Assembly (NCBI GenBank): GCA_963741995.1
Contig: CAVUKI010000011.1
Span: 1-64,000, forward strand
From: Bog-473 sp963741995
GTDB taxonomy: Bacteria; Actinomycetota; Acidimicrobiia; Acidimicrobiales; RAAP-2
Direction: 5' to 3'
Length of the DNA: 64,000 nucleotides
Of the stretch, positions 18,934 to 28,533 are shown in pieces. The number at the start of each line of letters is the position of its first letter. Position 1 is the first letter of the stretch. Position numbers and translations under genes: made by a program. The notes below the pieces were generated by a model that was not told where the DNA came from, made no database searches, and saw only the letters and a list, made by a program, of their open reading frames with translations.

Positions 18934-19602
18934 ATGCAAGGCAAGGCCCAAACAGCGGACAAGGTCCGGCTCCGCCGGTCCAGGTCCGATATCCGGGAGG
19001 AGCTCTTGCAGTCGGCACTGGTCGAGTTCGGGGCCAAGGGTTTCGACGGTGCGTCTACGCGTGCCATCGCGCGGCGAGTCGAAGCGCACCAACCGCAGAT
19101 CAACTATCACTTCGAGTCGAAGGCGGCCCTCTGGACTGCCTCGGTGGACTACCTCTTTGGGCTATTGGGCGAGGCGTTGGATGGGGGAATACCCGCGGAA
19201 CTGACCGGGATCGAGATGTCGCAGCTCGCTTCGGCCTTCGCTGATGGCATTCGTCGATTCGTCAGATTCGCCGCCGAGCACCCTGAGCTCAATCAGATCA
19301 TGGTGCACGAGGGCACGGCGGCCAGCGACCGCTTGACGTGGATGACGGAGACACACGTGAAGCCCGTATTCGACGGCATCCGGCCGGCATGGGAGATGCT
19401 TTGCAAGGCCGGCGTTGCCGCACCCATCGACCACGAGATCCTGTACTACGTGCTCGTCGGCGCGGCATCGTTGCCCTACGTCAACGCCCCGGAGGTCCGC
19501 CTTTTGACAGGGCGGAACCCGAAGGATCCGAAATGGATCGATGCTCATGCGGCAGCGTTGATTGCCATCCTCCTGCCAGGACTGGGAGCCGGGCCGGACT
19601 GA
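18934..19602 (+). CDS. TetR-family repressor of the importer/ring-cleavage operon
   Basis: 222 residues from ATG 18934. The N-terminal helix-turn-helix reads IREELLQSALVEFGAKGFDGASTRAIARRVEAHQPQINYHFESKAALW, the standard TetR DNA-binding domain; the rest is the helical ligand-binding domain. Divergent from the binding-protein gene with a perfect palindrome in between, so it very probably represses the operon until its ligand, likely the imported compound, binds. In-frame codons upstream of 18934 run through the operator and promoter and are not coding. Confidence 0.88.
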   Translation: MQGKAQTADKVRLRRSRSDIREELLQSALVEFGAKGFDGASTRAIARRVEAHQPQINYHFESKAALWTASVDYLFGLLGEALDGGIPAELTGIEMSQLASAFADGIRRFVRFAAEHPELNQIMVHEGTAASDRLTWMTETHVKPVFDGIRPAWEMLCKAGVAAPIDHEILYYVLVGAASLPYVNAPEVRLLTGRNPKDPKWIDAHAAALIAILLPGLGAGPD

Positions 19603-19640
19603 AGCCTTCGGTGTCACCGGCTTGGGGGCTTTCCTACAAA

Positions 19641-19792
19641 GTAGAGCGCTCTACTACTGGGGCGTATCTGATGGACGTAATGGAAACTCTGTGGACGGAA
19701 CAGCACGAAAGAGGAGCGGGGCCAACCAGGGGGACGAAAAACACCACCTTGCCAAGGTGAGGTCGCGGGTTCGAATCCCGTCTTCCGCTCCA
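19641..19792 (+). repeat. tRNA-Gly-tailed repeat, copy D
   Basis: Perfect palindrome GTAGAGCGCTCTAC (19641-19654), a body with ATGGACGTAATGGAAACTC, then CACCACCTTGCCAAGGTGA, GTCGCGGGTTCGAATCCC and TCTTCCGCTCCA ending at 19792. The T-stem approach has lost one G compared with copy B. Flank after CCA: TCGCGGCAGGTCAG, again like copy B. It separates the intact tetR from a heavily broken gene. Confidence 0.85.
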
Positions 19793-19857
19793 TCGCGGCA
19801 GGTCAGGGACTGTGTGTCAGCCTACGGTCCTTCGGCGAGTGAGGCTCGGGAACGACT

Positions 19858-21422
19858 CAACCACCGCGCCGTGGTACTTCCGACACGACTGCCGAGTGCA
19901 ATAACTCAGTGGCATCGGCGGAGAGCAGGAACCCATCGGCACGATCGCTCTTCACTGCACGAGCCCAGGCTGCGACGAACTGCCGTGGGTCTTGTGGAGG
20001 GTGGCGAGGTGAGCTGGGCTATACGGCACGGTAGAGCCGAAGAGGAAGCAGAAGCCCCGCTGTTGCCTTGGCTTCCCAGCGCAGCGATCGGCGCGTCAAC
20101 TTGTGGCGTTCGTACACCTCCGATCGCGTTTCCGTTTGCGTCAAGTTTGTACACGACTGGCGAGACGTGCGTCGTTGCCAGGAGGGGTGCCCGAGGGGGC
20201 GCAGTTCCCGTGACAACCCATTTGTGAAGCCAGTAGACGGCGGCGTCGAGTACCCAGTGTGTTCCCCCTGTGTTGATAGGAACGGCGCAGTTGAACCCAC
20301 CCACTGGCGTGCGCGTCGGATTCTGCATGGCAGCCAGGTTCTTCACGGCGCCCTCACCATTGCCGGTGTCATTGGGACCTATGGCCAGACCGTAGTAGTC
20401 GTAGTGCGAGCTGCCGGCGACCTCCCTGAGTCGGAACCACTTTGGATTCCCGTAATGCAGCCGGTCAGTCAGATTGCTGTTGTCGACGTCGGTCTCGGTC
20501 TCGAACTCGAACACCGGAACACCGATGTCACTGCGGATCGTGGTCGGGTTCGGTGCCGCGTCGTTGGTCTGCGGCGCTTGGGAAAGTGGAGCGCCAGTGC
20601 CGAACTGGCTGTGTACCAGAAAACCTTGGTAGACGTGCGATATCGGCTCTATCGCATCGATGTACGTCATGAGCCGTCCGGCCGACTGCGACTCGCCCGC
20701 CGCGATGAGTGCGTGTAACCGCAGACCACCCAAGATCTTCGATGAGTCTTTGCGGACCGTCTGGCCAGCCTGCGAGAAGATGTCGTAGGAGAAGCTGTCG
20801 CCTGGGTGCGAGAGCGACGAGCGACGAGTACTCCGCCGGATCGGTGGTTTTCGCTGAGTTGACACCGACTTGTTGGGCGGAAACCCCTACCCAGGCGAAG
20901 CCGTTGCGAATCAGTTCGTTGTGGGAGAGCGTCCAGTCAGGGCTGTCGTCCGTTCCGCCGCTCACATTGAGCCACTCGACCACCACCGTTCCGTTGAACT
21001 TCTTCGGGTTGATCGGACGGTAGACAGCTATCCGCGTCTTATAGGGAGCGCTGACGCCTGCTGCGACGGTCCACTTGCCGGCACTCGTCAGAGGCTGCGC
21101 GGGCGTATATGAGTGGGCGGTACCAGAGACGAAGAACTGGGACTTCTCGTATCCGACCTTTGACAGGTTGAAACTTGTGCCGTAAAGGGTTGAACGTAGG
21201 GGAGCCAACCGGAAAGGGCCCAGTGACAGTGACGCCAGAGAGGGCGTGTGAGGTGCTCGTCGACGTCAAACTGCCGGAGGGCGTCGACGAAGCGGAACTC
21301 GGCGAACCTCCGCACGCCACGAAAACGACGCTCAAAGAGAGGCTCGCCGCGAAACCACGGGCGACATGCCGGTGGCCGTGCCTCCCAGACGGACCTCTGC
21401 TGGCGGTTGCGTCTGACTTCAT
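19858..21422 (-). pseudogene. lipoprotein alpha/beta-hydrolase-domain protein, four frameshifts
   Basis: Starts at ATG 21422 after AGGAGGCA with a lipoprotein-type signal (SLSVVFVAC-GG). It continues, in successive frames, as STLYGTSFNLSKVGYEKSQFFVSG, TVVVEWLNVSGGTDDSPDW, HALIAAGESQSAGRL (the Gly-x-Ser-x-Ser nucleophile region) and WVLDAAVYWLHKWVVTG, and ends ...AVVSEVPRRGG at 19858. This is the secreted alpha/beta hydrolase-domain family common in Actinobacteria. Frame breaks fall near 21205, 20815, 20065 and 19955. The one near 20815 is a 7-base tandem duplication (GAGCGAC twice), a replication-slippage mutation rather than a base-calling error. The gene is dead. Confidence 0.8.
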
Positions 21423-21479
21423 TGCCTCCTGGTCGGAAGTGCATCACAGCCACCTCTGATGGTTGTCGGTAGGAAGTCT

Positions 21480-21757
21480 TCCATAGCCTGCCAAGACGAG
21501 CCCATATTCCTCTTTCAGCTTTACGACGAGTGCGCGTCCAACGTCGATGCGGCAGCGGCAGCGGCCTGGAAGGAGAAGCCGTGCTGGCGATCGGTCGCCT
21601 TCATGACCGTACGGCCAGTCCTGATGTCGCGCGCTTCGGACACCAGCGAGCGGGCATGACGACAGTTGAGATCGACTCGTCACATCTCCTCATGCTTTCG
21701 CACTCGAGGGATGGCACTGAGCTGATGCGCGCAGTGGTGGATTCAGTTCCGAGCTGA
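21480..21757 (+). pseudogene. 3' fragment of an alpha/beta hydrolase gene
   Basis: Two overlapping + frames read AAAAAWKEKPCW...SVAFMTVRPVLMS and then RAGMTTVEIDSSHLLMLSHSRDGTELMRAVVDS, the last third of an esterase-type alpha/beta hydrolase, including the His (DSSHLLMLSHS) of the triad. The 5' two thirds with the nucleophile are missing and the remainder changes frame near 21600. It is a dead end of a gene that was once longer. Confidence 0.55.
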
Positions 21758-21834
21758 GCGGATAACAGCAGGCCGGCGTGTCCACTTCTCCATCCGGGCG
21801 GGGAAGGACCAGTTATTGTCCCCGACGGTGCGCG

Positions 21835-22098
21835 ATGGACCGTGAAGCCTTAGCGGCAATGCCGGACACAGGACCCGTGCCGGGCACCGGAACAGCGAAG
21901 GCAGCCAAGGCGGGGAGTTCGTTTCGGGCCCTGCGGGCGCGGCCCTTCCGCCTGTACTTCGGGGGCCAGGTGGTCTCGGCGAGCGGCAGCTTCTTGCAGC
22001 AGACGGCCATAGGCTGGCTCGTCCTGGAGCGCACCGGCTCCGCCTTCGTCCACACGCCCTCCAATCCGGATAAGGCGTTCACGGATCTTGCTCAGTGA
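21835..22098 (+). pseudogene. 5' fragment of an MFS transporter
   Basis: The frame gives FRALRARPFRLYFGGQVVSASGSFLQQTAIGWLVLERTGSA, the first helix region of an EntS-like MFS exporter, then stops after about 20 unrelated residues. Over 300 residues are missing. The break at about 22050 and the stop at 22098 are followed by a solo repeat palindrome, so the truncation lies about 150 bp from that repeat relic. Confidence 0.6.
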
Positions 22099-22206
22099 CT
22101 GGAGGAAGACGATTCGAACCCTTTGGAACCGCGCACTGGGCCCGTCAATGTTGCTCACGCGCCTTGAAGTCCCTGATCTGAACTCCAACTTTATGGATCG
22201 CCGAAA

Positions 22207-22224
22207 GGTAGAGCGCTCTCCTAC
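22207..22224 (+). repeat. solo palindrome of the tRNA-Gly-tailed repeat family (E)
   Basis: GGTAGAGCGCTCTCCTAC matches the 5' palindrome of the repeat. The following 70 bases to the SDR gene show no body or tRNA tail. Either it is a relic, or this palindrome has a life of its own. Confidence 0.5.
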
Positions 22225-22297
22225 AGCGCCGTCGATGGCAGACCGCCCTAACAGGGGCTATGACTCCTGCACGGGAGCTGGAGCATAATCGGGACGC

Positions 22298-23098
22298 ATG
22301 GAACCAAGTTCTTTCGCCTCGGATGTATTGGACGGTCAGGTTGCTCTTGTAACGGGCGGCGCGACCGGGATTGGCAAGGAAATCTGCCGAGTCTTCGGTG
22401 CTCACGGCGCACGGGTCACCATGGCCAGTCGAAAGCGAGAGAACCTGGAGGAAGCTGTTCAAGAACTGAGGGCCGAAGGGGTGGACGCCGCCTTCGGTGT
22501 CTGTGACGTTCGCGATGCGGAGGCGGTGCGGTCGGTGATCGATTCCGTCGTTTCTGACCGCGGGAGACTGGACATCGTCGTCAATGACGCCGCTGGCAAT
22601 TTTCCGGCTCCTATGTCAAAGATATCGCCGAATGGTTTCAAAGCAGTGGTCGATATTGATCTGCTCGGCACGTACAACGTGACCCGAGCAGCCTTCGATG
22701 CATGGCTGTCGGACCACGGTGGGAGCATCGTCAATATCAGCGCCCCCTTTCAACAGAGGGGTGTCGTTTTCCAGTCCCACGTTGCGGCGGCGAAGGCCGG
22801 GGTCGATTCCCTTACTCGAACCTGTGCGGTGGAGTGGGGACCGTATGGGATCCGGGTCAATGCGATCGCACCCGGGTCGATAGGTGGAACGGAGGGAGTT
22901 CGTCGATTTTCGGAGGTTGTGAACGCCGGCGATGATCGCCCCAAGAACCCGCTTGGCTTGCAGGGCCACGGGTCCGACATCGCCTACCTCGCCCTCTTCC
23001 TGTGTAGCCCGATGGCCCGCTTTGTCTCGGGACAGGTGATCGCCGTCGATGGTGGCGGCTCGGCGGATCTGCTGAAGATCCAGGCGGGACGGATCTGA
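22298..23098 (+). CDS. SDR oxidoreductase, 2,4-dienoyl-CoA reductase-like
   Basis: 266 residues. NADP-binding TGGATGIGKEICR at about 20; NDAAGNFPAP at about 98, the variant of NNAAG found in 2,4-dienoyl-CoA reductases; IVNISAPFQQRGVVFQSHVAAAKAG, where the usual catalytic Tyr of YxxxK is absent, as in that subfamily; C-terminal ARFVSGQVIAVDGGG. It would reduce the conjugated double bonds of unsaturated acyl-CoAs during beta-oxidation. The acyl-CoA carboxylase gene follows 60 bp downstream on the same strand, so the two probably share an operon in acyl-CoA metabolism. Confidence 0.8.
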   Translation: MEPSSFASDVLDGQVALVTGGATGIGKEICRVFGAHGARVTMASRKRENLEEAVQELRAEGVDAAFGVCDVRDAEAVRSVIDSVVSDRGRLDIVVNDAAGNFPAPMSKISPNGFKAVVDIDLLGTYNVTRAAFDAWLSDHGGSIVNISAPFQQRGVVFQSHVAAAKAGVDSLTRTCAVEWGPYGIRVNAIAPGSIGGTEGVRRFSEVVNAGDDRPKNPLGLQGHGSDIAYLALFLCSPMARFVSGQVIAVDGGGSADLLKIQAGRI

Positions 23099-23158
23099 GT
23101 TGAACATCAGTCCCGGCGGTATTTCGGAGCGATTCTGGTCGACGGGGTGCATCGCGTG

Positions 23159-24664
23159 ATGAGTGACGAACCTCAAGACTGGGGCCCGGCGCTTGAAGAG
23201 ATCGAGCGCCGGAAGACTGAGGCGCTTTTGATGGGTGGCGAGACCCGCCTCACCCGCCAGAGGGAGCGGGGCCGCCTCAACGCGCGTGAGCGGATTGCCA
23301 CCCTGTTCGACCCCGGCTCGTTCTCCGAGATCGGTCAACTGGTGGGCACGACGGAGGATCCCCCCATCCCCGGCGACGCGCTCGTGGCAGGCTCAGGGCT
23401 TATCAACGGCCGGCCCGCCCTGGCTGGGGCCGAAGACGTGACCGTGCTTGGTGGGTCAATCGGCAGCGGAGCTTCAGACAAGCGCTATCGCCTGTGCCAA
23501 CTGGCGCTCCAAGAACGGGTTCCCTTGGTGATGATGCTCGAAGGGGCCGGACATCGGGTCACCGAGTCAGCCGCTGGACGACGACCCGGGGACCTCATGG
23601 GCCTGGCCGAGCTGTCAGGCATCGCGCCCATCGTGTGCCTCGTCCTGGGCGCCTCGGCTGGCCATGGCGCACTGACGGCGCCTCTGTCTGACTTCGCGGT
23701 CATGACCGAATCGGCCTCGATCTTCGCCGCCGGTCCGCCGCTGGTGAAGTCGGCGACAGGCGAGGACGTGACCAAGGAGGTGCTCGGCGGCCCTCGGGTG
23801 GCGGCCGACACGTCCGGTGTCGTTCATAACGTCGTGGCCGACGACGTCGAAGCCATCTCGTTGGCCCGTCGTTACCTCGCCTATTTTCCGCTCAACGCAT
23901 GGGGGACGCCACCGTATCGGAACGGACCCGACACCGGACCCCGCAGGCTGGACAACATGTTGGACCTCATTCCGGCCAGCTCTCGCCGTCCGTATCCCAT
24001 TGTTCCGGTACTCGAAACGGTGGTCGACGACGGGTCCCTCCTCGCGATCCAGCCGAGTTTCGGACCGTCCATCGTCACAGCCCTGGCCTGTCTGGGCGGG
24101 CAGAGCGTGGCCATGGTTGCAAACGATCCTGCTGTGATGGCAGGCACCGTCGACAGCGCGGCCGCCGATAAGGTCACACATTTTCTCGACGTAGCGGGGG
24201 CTTTTGGGCTTCCCTGTGTTTTCTTGGCCGACAATCCGGGCGTTCTCGCGGGCACCCTCGCAGAGCGACAGGGGATCCTGCGCCATGCCGCACGCATGTT
24301 CGCCGTTCAGCATCGGCTGACCGTACCCAAGCTGCACGTCACCTTGCGCAAGGCATTCGGCTTCGGCTCGTCCATCATGGCCATGAATCCGTTCGACGGC
24401 CAGACCATCACCCTGGCGTTCCCTTCGATCACGCTCGGTGCCCTGCCGGCAAGTTCGGAAGGAAGCGCCGTGGCCGATCCCAAGGAGAGGGCGCGATTGG
24501 CTGGCGAACAGGCCAGAGCTTCGATCACCGCGGGCAGCCGGCTCTCCTATGACGCAATCATTGATCCGCGTGATCTCCGGAATGCGTTGCTCGCAGGGCT
24601 CTCTCTGGCCGACGGCCGCAGGACTGCCGCGCATGCGCCGCGAGGAACGGGGGTCCTGCCATGA
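23159..24664 (+). CDS. acyl-CoA carboxylase, carboxyltransferase (beta) subunit
   Basis: About 501 residues with the two crotonase-like halves of biotin-dependent carboxyltransferases: GRLNARERIATLFDPGSFSEIG at the start, ASAGHGALTAPLSDFAVM in the first half and VFLADNPGVLAGTLAERQGILRHAARM in the second. It transfers carboxyl from biotin to an acyl-CoA (acetyl-, propionyl- or a branched acyl-CoA). No biotin carboxylase or BCCP gene is nearby, so it must use subunits from elsewhere. I prefer ATG 23159; a GTG at 23147 in frame is possible, and neither has a strong ribosome site. The second half lacks some residues conserved in PccB/AccD, so substrate specificity is open. Confidence 0.85.
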   Translation: MSDEPQDWGPALEEIERRKTEALLMGGETRLTRQRERGRLNARERIATLFDPGSFSEIGQLVGTTEDPPIPGDALVAGSGLINGRPALAGAEDVTVLGGSIGSGASDKRYRLCQLALQERVPLVMMLEGAGHRVTESAAGRRPGDLMGLAELSGIAPIVCLVLGASAGHGALTAPLSDFAVMTESASIFAAGPPLVKSATGEDVTKEVLGGPRVAADTSGVVHNVVADDVEAISLARRYLAYFPLNAWGTPPYRNGPDTGPRRLDNMLDLIPASSRRPYPIVPVLETVVDDGSLLAIQPSFGPSIVTALACLGGQSVAMVANDPAVMAGTVDSAAADKVTHFLDVAGAFGLPCVFLADNPGVLAGTLAERQGILRHAARMFAVQHRLTVPKLHVTLRKAFGFGSSIMAMNPFDGQTITLAFPSITLGALPASSEGSAVADPKERARLAGEQARASITAGSRLSYDAIIDPRDLRNALLAGLSLADGRRTAAHAPRGTGVLP

Positions 24665-24787
24665 ACCACTTGAAGTCGAAGGCGATACGTAATGGTGACA
24701 ACGTGATCGGCGATTCTGGGTCAGTACAGCCGTTACGGAAGTCACCCCTGCAAGTTCTTTCTGGGTGGCCGCACGCGAACCCCAGGA

Positions 24788-27700
24788 CTATCCAGACAAG
24801 GCTGTGGCGGCTCGCCGGGCGATGCCGGCGTACCCGCGGCTCACGGCTGTGTCGTGGGCTTGGGTGAGGAGATCGCGGGCTCGTTCGAAATCGTCTGGGC
24901 CGCCTCGGGCCGAGAGCATGCGGCCCCACTGCAGGTAAGTGACGGCGGCAGCGAACGCCATTTGACCCCTGGCGTTGAGCTCGGCTGCTTTGGCGAAGTG
25001 CCTTTCCGCCTCTTTGTAGCGGCCGAGCACCCACTCCAGGCTGCCGCAGTAATACGCCACCGGGCTTCCGGCCGTCGCCCCGATGAAGAGAACCTGGTCG
25101 TCGAAAGGCTCGAGAAGATCCAGGAGCAGCCGAGCAGGTGCTTCGGCGTGCAGTTCGGTAGCGACGTCCGCGTAGGAGGCCACCGCGAAAATCCAGACGA
25201 CGTCGTAGGGCAATGAGGTGAGGCCCGCGGCCGCAGCTTCGAGCATCTGGTGAGCCATGTCGACGTTGCCGGCTTCCATATGTCCTTCGGCCAGCGTCGC
25301 ACGGAACACCGGGAGGGCCGGGTTCTCGGCTGCCACCTGCTCGATCATCGGGACGAGCTCGCCGTAGCGCCCCTGTTGGCGGCGAACGCCGATCATCTCG
25401 GCACCGTAGAAGCCGAAGGCATCCGGCTGTCCGCTCTCCGTGCCGATCTCCAACGCAGCGGTGGCGAGTTCTTCGGCTCGATCGGGATCCCCGGCCAAGA
25501 GCGCATCGGCGGCGTCATTGAAGAGGGTGACCCACATCATCGTCGGTTGGCGGAGTCCCTTGATCACTGCATGCATGGTTGCGAGGCACCGACGCGCCAT
25601 CTCGAAGTCACCGGCTTGCACTGCGGCCAACCGGCCGTCGGCGCCGGCCCAGAACAGCAGGTCGGGGTCCCCCAGGAGCTCCGACAGCTCCAGGGCCTCC
25701 TTTGCATCGACCGTCCGCTCGTTGAGGGTGGAAGGGACCTGGAGCGGGTTGCAGACCAAGTGCAGGGTGCGGATGATGGTGTCGGGATCCCCCAACCGCC
25801 GCGCCATCGCCCTGGCGCCGTCGGCCAACTCCTGCCGCCGGTCCAACGTCGTGCCTAAGGCGAGCTCGCTGCACAGAGTGGCCAGGAGGAGCGCGCGTTC
25901 GCGTCCGTCGTCATCGGGCAGGGCATCGAGCGCGGATTCCAGCACCTTGACCTTGTCAGCGTCGATCACTCCGATCGAACTGAAGAAGCCGCGGCTGTTC
26001 CCTAACGCGGCAGCCACCAGGCGCTCCGTTGCGTCGAGCTCTTGGGCTCGGTGGGCGGCCTCGAGGAACGTCTCCCGGAAGCCCGGCAACCCCGCCTGGC
26101 GTTGTGCCTTGCCCAAGGCGAGACGTAGGTCACAGCCGACCAGGGGGTCGTCCTCCGGCGCCATTTCTGCGAGTTGGAGCGCCCGGGAGAAGTACCGGAC
26201 CGCGTCGTCGGGGGCCAGGGCGGCCAGGGCGGCCTCGCCTGCCTGCCGCGCGTAGCCGATGGCCTTGGTCGCGTTGGCTGGTTGGCTGGCGCTGAGCCAG
26301 TGGTGGGCCAGTTCGCCCACCCGCGCTCCCGACGTCTGGCCGACGGTCGCCTCGATGGCCTCGGCCACCTGCCTATGGGCCCGCGTTCGACGGACTCTCG
26401 GCAGGCCTTCGTACAACGTGTGCTGCGTCAACGCGTGCGAGAAGCTGTAGCGCCCCTGTACGTCAGGAACCTCGCGCAGGAGGGCGGCGCCGCTCGCATC
26501 ATCGAGGACGTCAAGCAACTCCTCCTGGCTGAGGTCGGTCACGGCGCGAAGCAGGTCAAAGTCGAAGTCCCGTCCTATGACCGCCGCCATGGAAAGGACC
26601 CGACCTGCTCGTGCACCGAGCCGGCGGACGCGGGCGGAGATCACTTCTCGCACGCTGTTCGGCAGCACCATCTCGGACATTTCCCCAGCCGCCGCCCAAC
26701 GTCCACGATCGTCCTGGTAGATGGCGCCAGTCTCCAGGAGACTCCGCAACACCTCTCCGACGAAGAACGGGTTGCCTTCGGTCTCGAGCCAGAGCGCGTG
26801 GGCGAGATCCGTCGCGGCCTCCTCGAGGCGTTGCCCGGCTGCTGCCTCCATGAAAGCGAGCACGCCGGTGTCATCGAAGCCCTTCAACTGGATCCGGCTG
26901 ATACTTGGTTCGCGTTGTAGGGCACCGAGGAGATCGCGGAGCGGGTTGGAAGGCGAGAGCTCGCTGTCTCGAAACGTCCCGAGCACGAGCAGCCGTGCCG
27001 AGTCGACGTTGGCGACCACATGACGCAGGAGTCGAAGGCTTTGACTGTCCGACCATTGCAAGTCGTCGAGCACAAGCACCGTTGGTTGATCCGCGGAGGC
27101 GGCCGTCAGAAGGCTCGCCACAGCGCCGTAGAGGAGGTAGCGCTCGGTGTCGGGATCCGACCTCGTCGGTGCCGGAACTGCCCCGAGCCGTTGACCGAGC
27201 GCGGGGACCATCGATGTGATGTCGCCGCCGTGGGCCTCCACGTGGGTTCGAAGCACGTGCTCGGGCGCATGCACGACGTAATGGTGCAGCGCCTCGGCGA
27301 AGGGTGAGTACGAGCCGCTGACGTCTTCTTGGCAACGCCCCAAGAGCACGCAGGCGCCCTCCTTGGCGGCCCGCCGGGCGGCCTCGGCGACCACAGTCGT
27401 CTTCCCGACACCGGCGTCACCTGACACGAGGACCACGGCGCGCCCTTCCCCGGCTGCCGCTCGTTTGTAGGCGTCCGTCAGCATTGCCGCCTCGGTCTCG
27501 CGGGCGACCACTCCGGTGAGCGGCACGTGCGTCAGGCGCGCCGGAAGCGGCACGCCGATTTCGGCGGCAGCTTCATCAAGCGGCTCCCAACGGACCTCGA
27601 GGATGCCCACGGGCTCTGGGAGGCCCTTCAACTCAACCGCACCGAGCCGCTCGAAGAGGTAAGGGCTACGCCGTCCGCCCATCATCCGGACGGCATCGGT

Positions 27701-28093
27701 GGCCAGGATCTGACCGGCATCGGCGTGAGCACACAGCCGAGCCGCCTCTATCACTGGGTCGCCGTAGTAGTCGTTGGACTCCATCGTCGCCTCTCCGCCG
27801 CTGAGTCCTATGCGTAGCCCCAGCTGATGGCGGGCGCCGACGTTGTCACGGTGGACCGCTTGCTGCATCGCAACTGCGCACGACAGGGCGGCAGACGTGC
27901 TGCGGAACACCACCATGACCCCGTCGCCGAGGCCCTTCACCTCGACGCCTCCGGAGCCGGCAATGGCTCGACGGAGCACTGAGAAGTGGGCCCGGAGCAG
28001 CTCGTCCGAGGCGTTCGGACTGATCGCATAGCTGATCTCGGTCGAACCGACCAGGTCGGTGAATAGGACCGTGATGGTCTCGGTGACCGCCAA
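24788..28093 (-). CDS. class III cyclase-domain / AAA ATPase / TPR regulatory protein
   Basis: About 1,101 residues from a TTG at 28093 placed 6 bases after GGAGGAGG; in-frame codons to 28147 are possible but lack that site. Residues about 5-170 are a class III nucleotide cyclase domain with both metal Asp residues (FTDLVGSTE and GLGDGVMVVF). Residues about 200-520 are an AAA/STAND ATPase: Walker A GDAGVGKTT near 225, Walker B VLVLDDLQWSD. The remainder is helical TPR-like repeats. Such proteins are large signal-dependent switches. The usual transition-state Asn is missing (GDPVIEAARL instead of xxVNxAARL), so cyclase activity is doubtful. Converges with the carboxylase gene. Confidence 0.85.
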   Translation of the reverse strand: MAVTETITVLFTDLVGSTEISYAISPNASDELLRAHFSVLRRAIAGSGGVEVKGLGDGVMVVFRSTSAALSCAVAMQQAVHRDNVGARHQLGLRIGLSGGEATMESNDYYGDPVIEAARLCAHADAGQILATDAVRMMGGRRSPYLFERLGAVELKGLPEPVGILEVRWEPLDEAAAEIGVPLPARLTHVPLTGVVARETEAAMLTDAYKRAAAGEGRAVVLVSGDAGVGKTTVVAEAARRAAKEGACVLLGRCQEDVSGSYSPFAEALHHYVVHAPEHVLRTHVEAHGGDITSMVPALGQRLGAVPAPTRSDPDTERYLLYGAVASLLTAASADQPTVLVLDDLQWSDSQSLRLLRHVVANVDSARLLVLGTFRDSELSPSNPLRDLLGALQREPSISRIQLKGFDDTGVLAFMEAAAGQRLEEAATDLAHALWLETEGNPFFVGEVLRSLLETGAIYQDDRGRWAAAGEMSEMVLPNSVREVISARVRRLGARAGRVLSMAAVIGRDFDFDLLRAVTDLSQEELLDVLDDASGAALLREVPDVQGRYSFSHALTQHTLYEGLPRVRRTRAHRQVAEAIEATVGQTSGARVGELAHHWLSASQPANATKAIGYARQAGEAALAALAPDDAVRYFSRALQLAEMAPEDDPLVGCDLRLALGKAQRQAGLPGFRETFLEAAHRAQELDATERLVAAALGNSRGFFSSIGVIDADKVKVLESALDALPDDDGRERALLLATLCSELALGTTLDRRQELADGARAMARRLGDPDTIIRTLHLVCNPLQVPSTLNERTVDAKEALELSELLGDPDLLFWAGADGRLAAVQAGDFEMARRCLATMHAVIKGLRQPTMMWVTLFNDAADALLAGDPDRAEELATAALEIGTESGQPDAFGFYGAEMIGVRRQQGRYGELVPMIEQVAAENPALPVFRATLAEGHMEAGNVDMAHQMLEAAAAGLTSLPYDVVWIFAVASYADVATELHAEAPARLLLDLLEPFDDQVLFIGATAGSPVAYYCGSLEWVLGRYKEAERHFAKAAELNARGQMAFAAAVTYLQWGRMLSARGGPDDFERARDLLTQAHDTAVSRGYAGIARRAATALSG

Positions 28094-28234
28094 GGCTCGC
28101 CTCCTCCGGGTTTCCGCTCTGCTGGCGCCAGGGTAGACGGTTGGCAACCGGAGATGCGCTGGGACGGGAGCCGTCGCCGGCGATTGTGATTCTCGTTCAG
28201 CAGGCTTGGTGCCGGCCGGACGGTCGAGGGCTTC

Positions 28235-28365
28235 ACTCCAGCGACGGACGGAGCGGACTTGGTGGACGAAAGCGTACGGTGGGTGACCGTGGCCGATCGC
28301 CTAGACGGAAAACACCACCTTGCCAAGGTGAAGGTCGCGGGTTCGAAGCCCGTCTTCGGCTCCAA
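28235..28365 (+). repeat. tRNA-Gly-tailed repeat, copy F
   Basis: The body shows GGACGGAGCGGACTTGG and GTGGACGA; the tail is CACCACCTTGCCAAGGTGA, GGTCGCGGGTTCGAAGCCC and TCTTCGGCTCCA ending at 28365. The 5' palindrome is not recognisable, so the left end is approximate. The flank AAGTAGCAGTTCAG resembles that of copy B. It occupies the gap between the cyclase-type gene and the SDR. Confidence 0.75.
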
Positions 28366-28533
28366 AGTAGCAGTTCAGAGGTATGTTCTCTCGTGCGACG
28401 CTCCGGGACTCCCTCCGCGAAAGGCCACAACGTCCAGTGGTGTGCACGCCGAATGGATCCGTCGATTCGATGAAGGTTGAGCTTCGGATGTTTCGTGCCG
28501 TAAAGCGAGATGGTCGACGTTCGGTGGAGCGGT

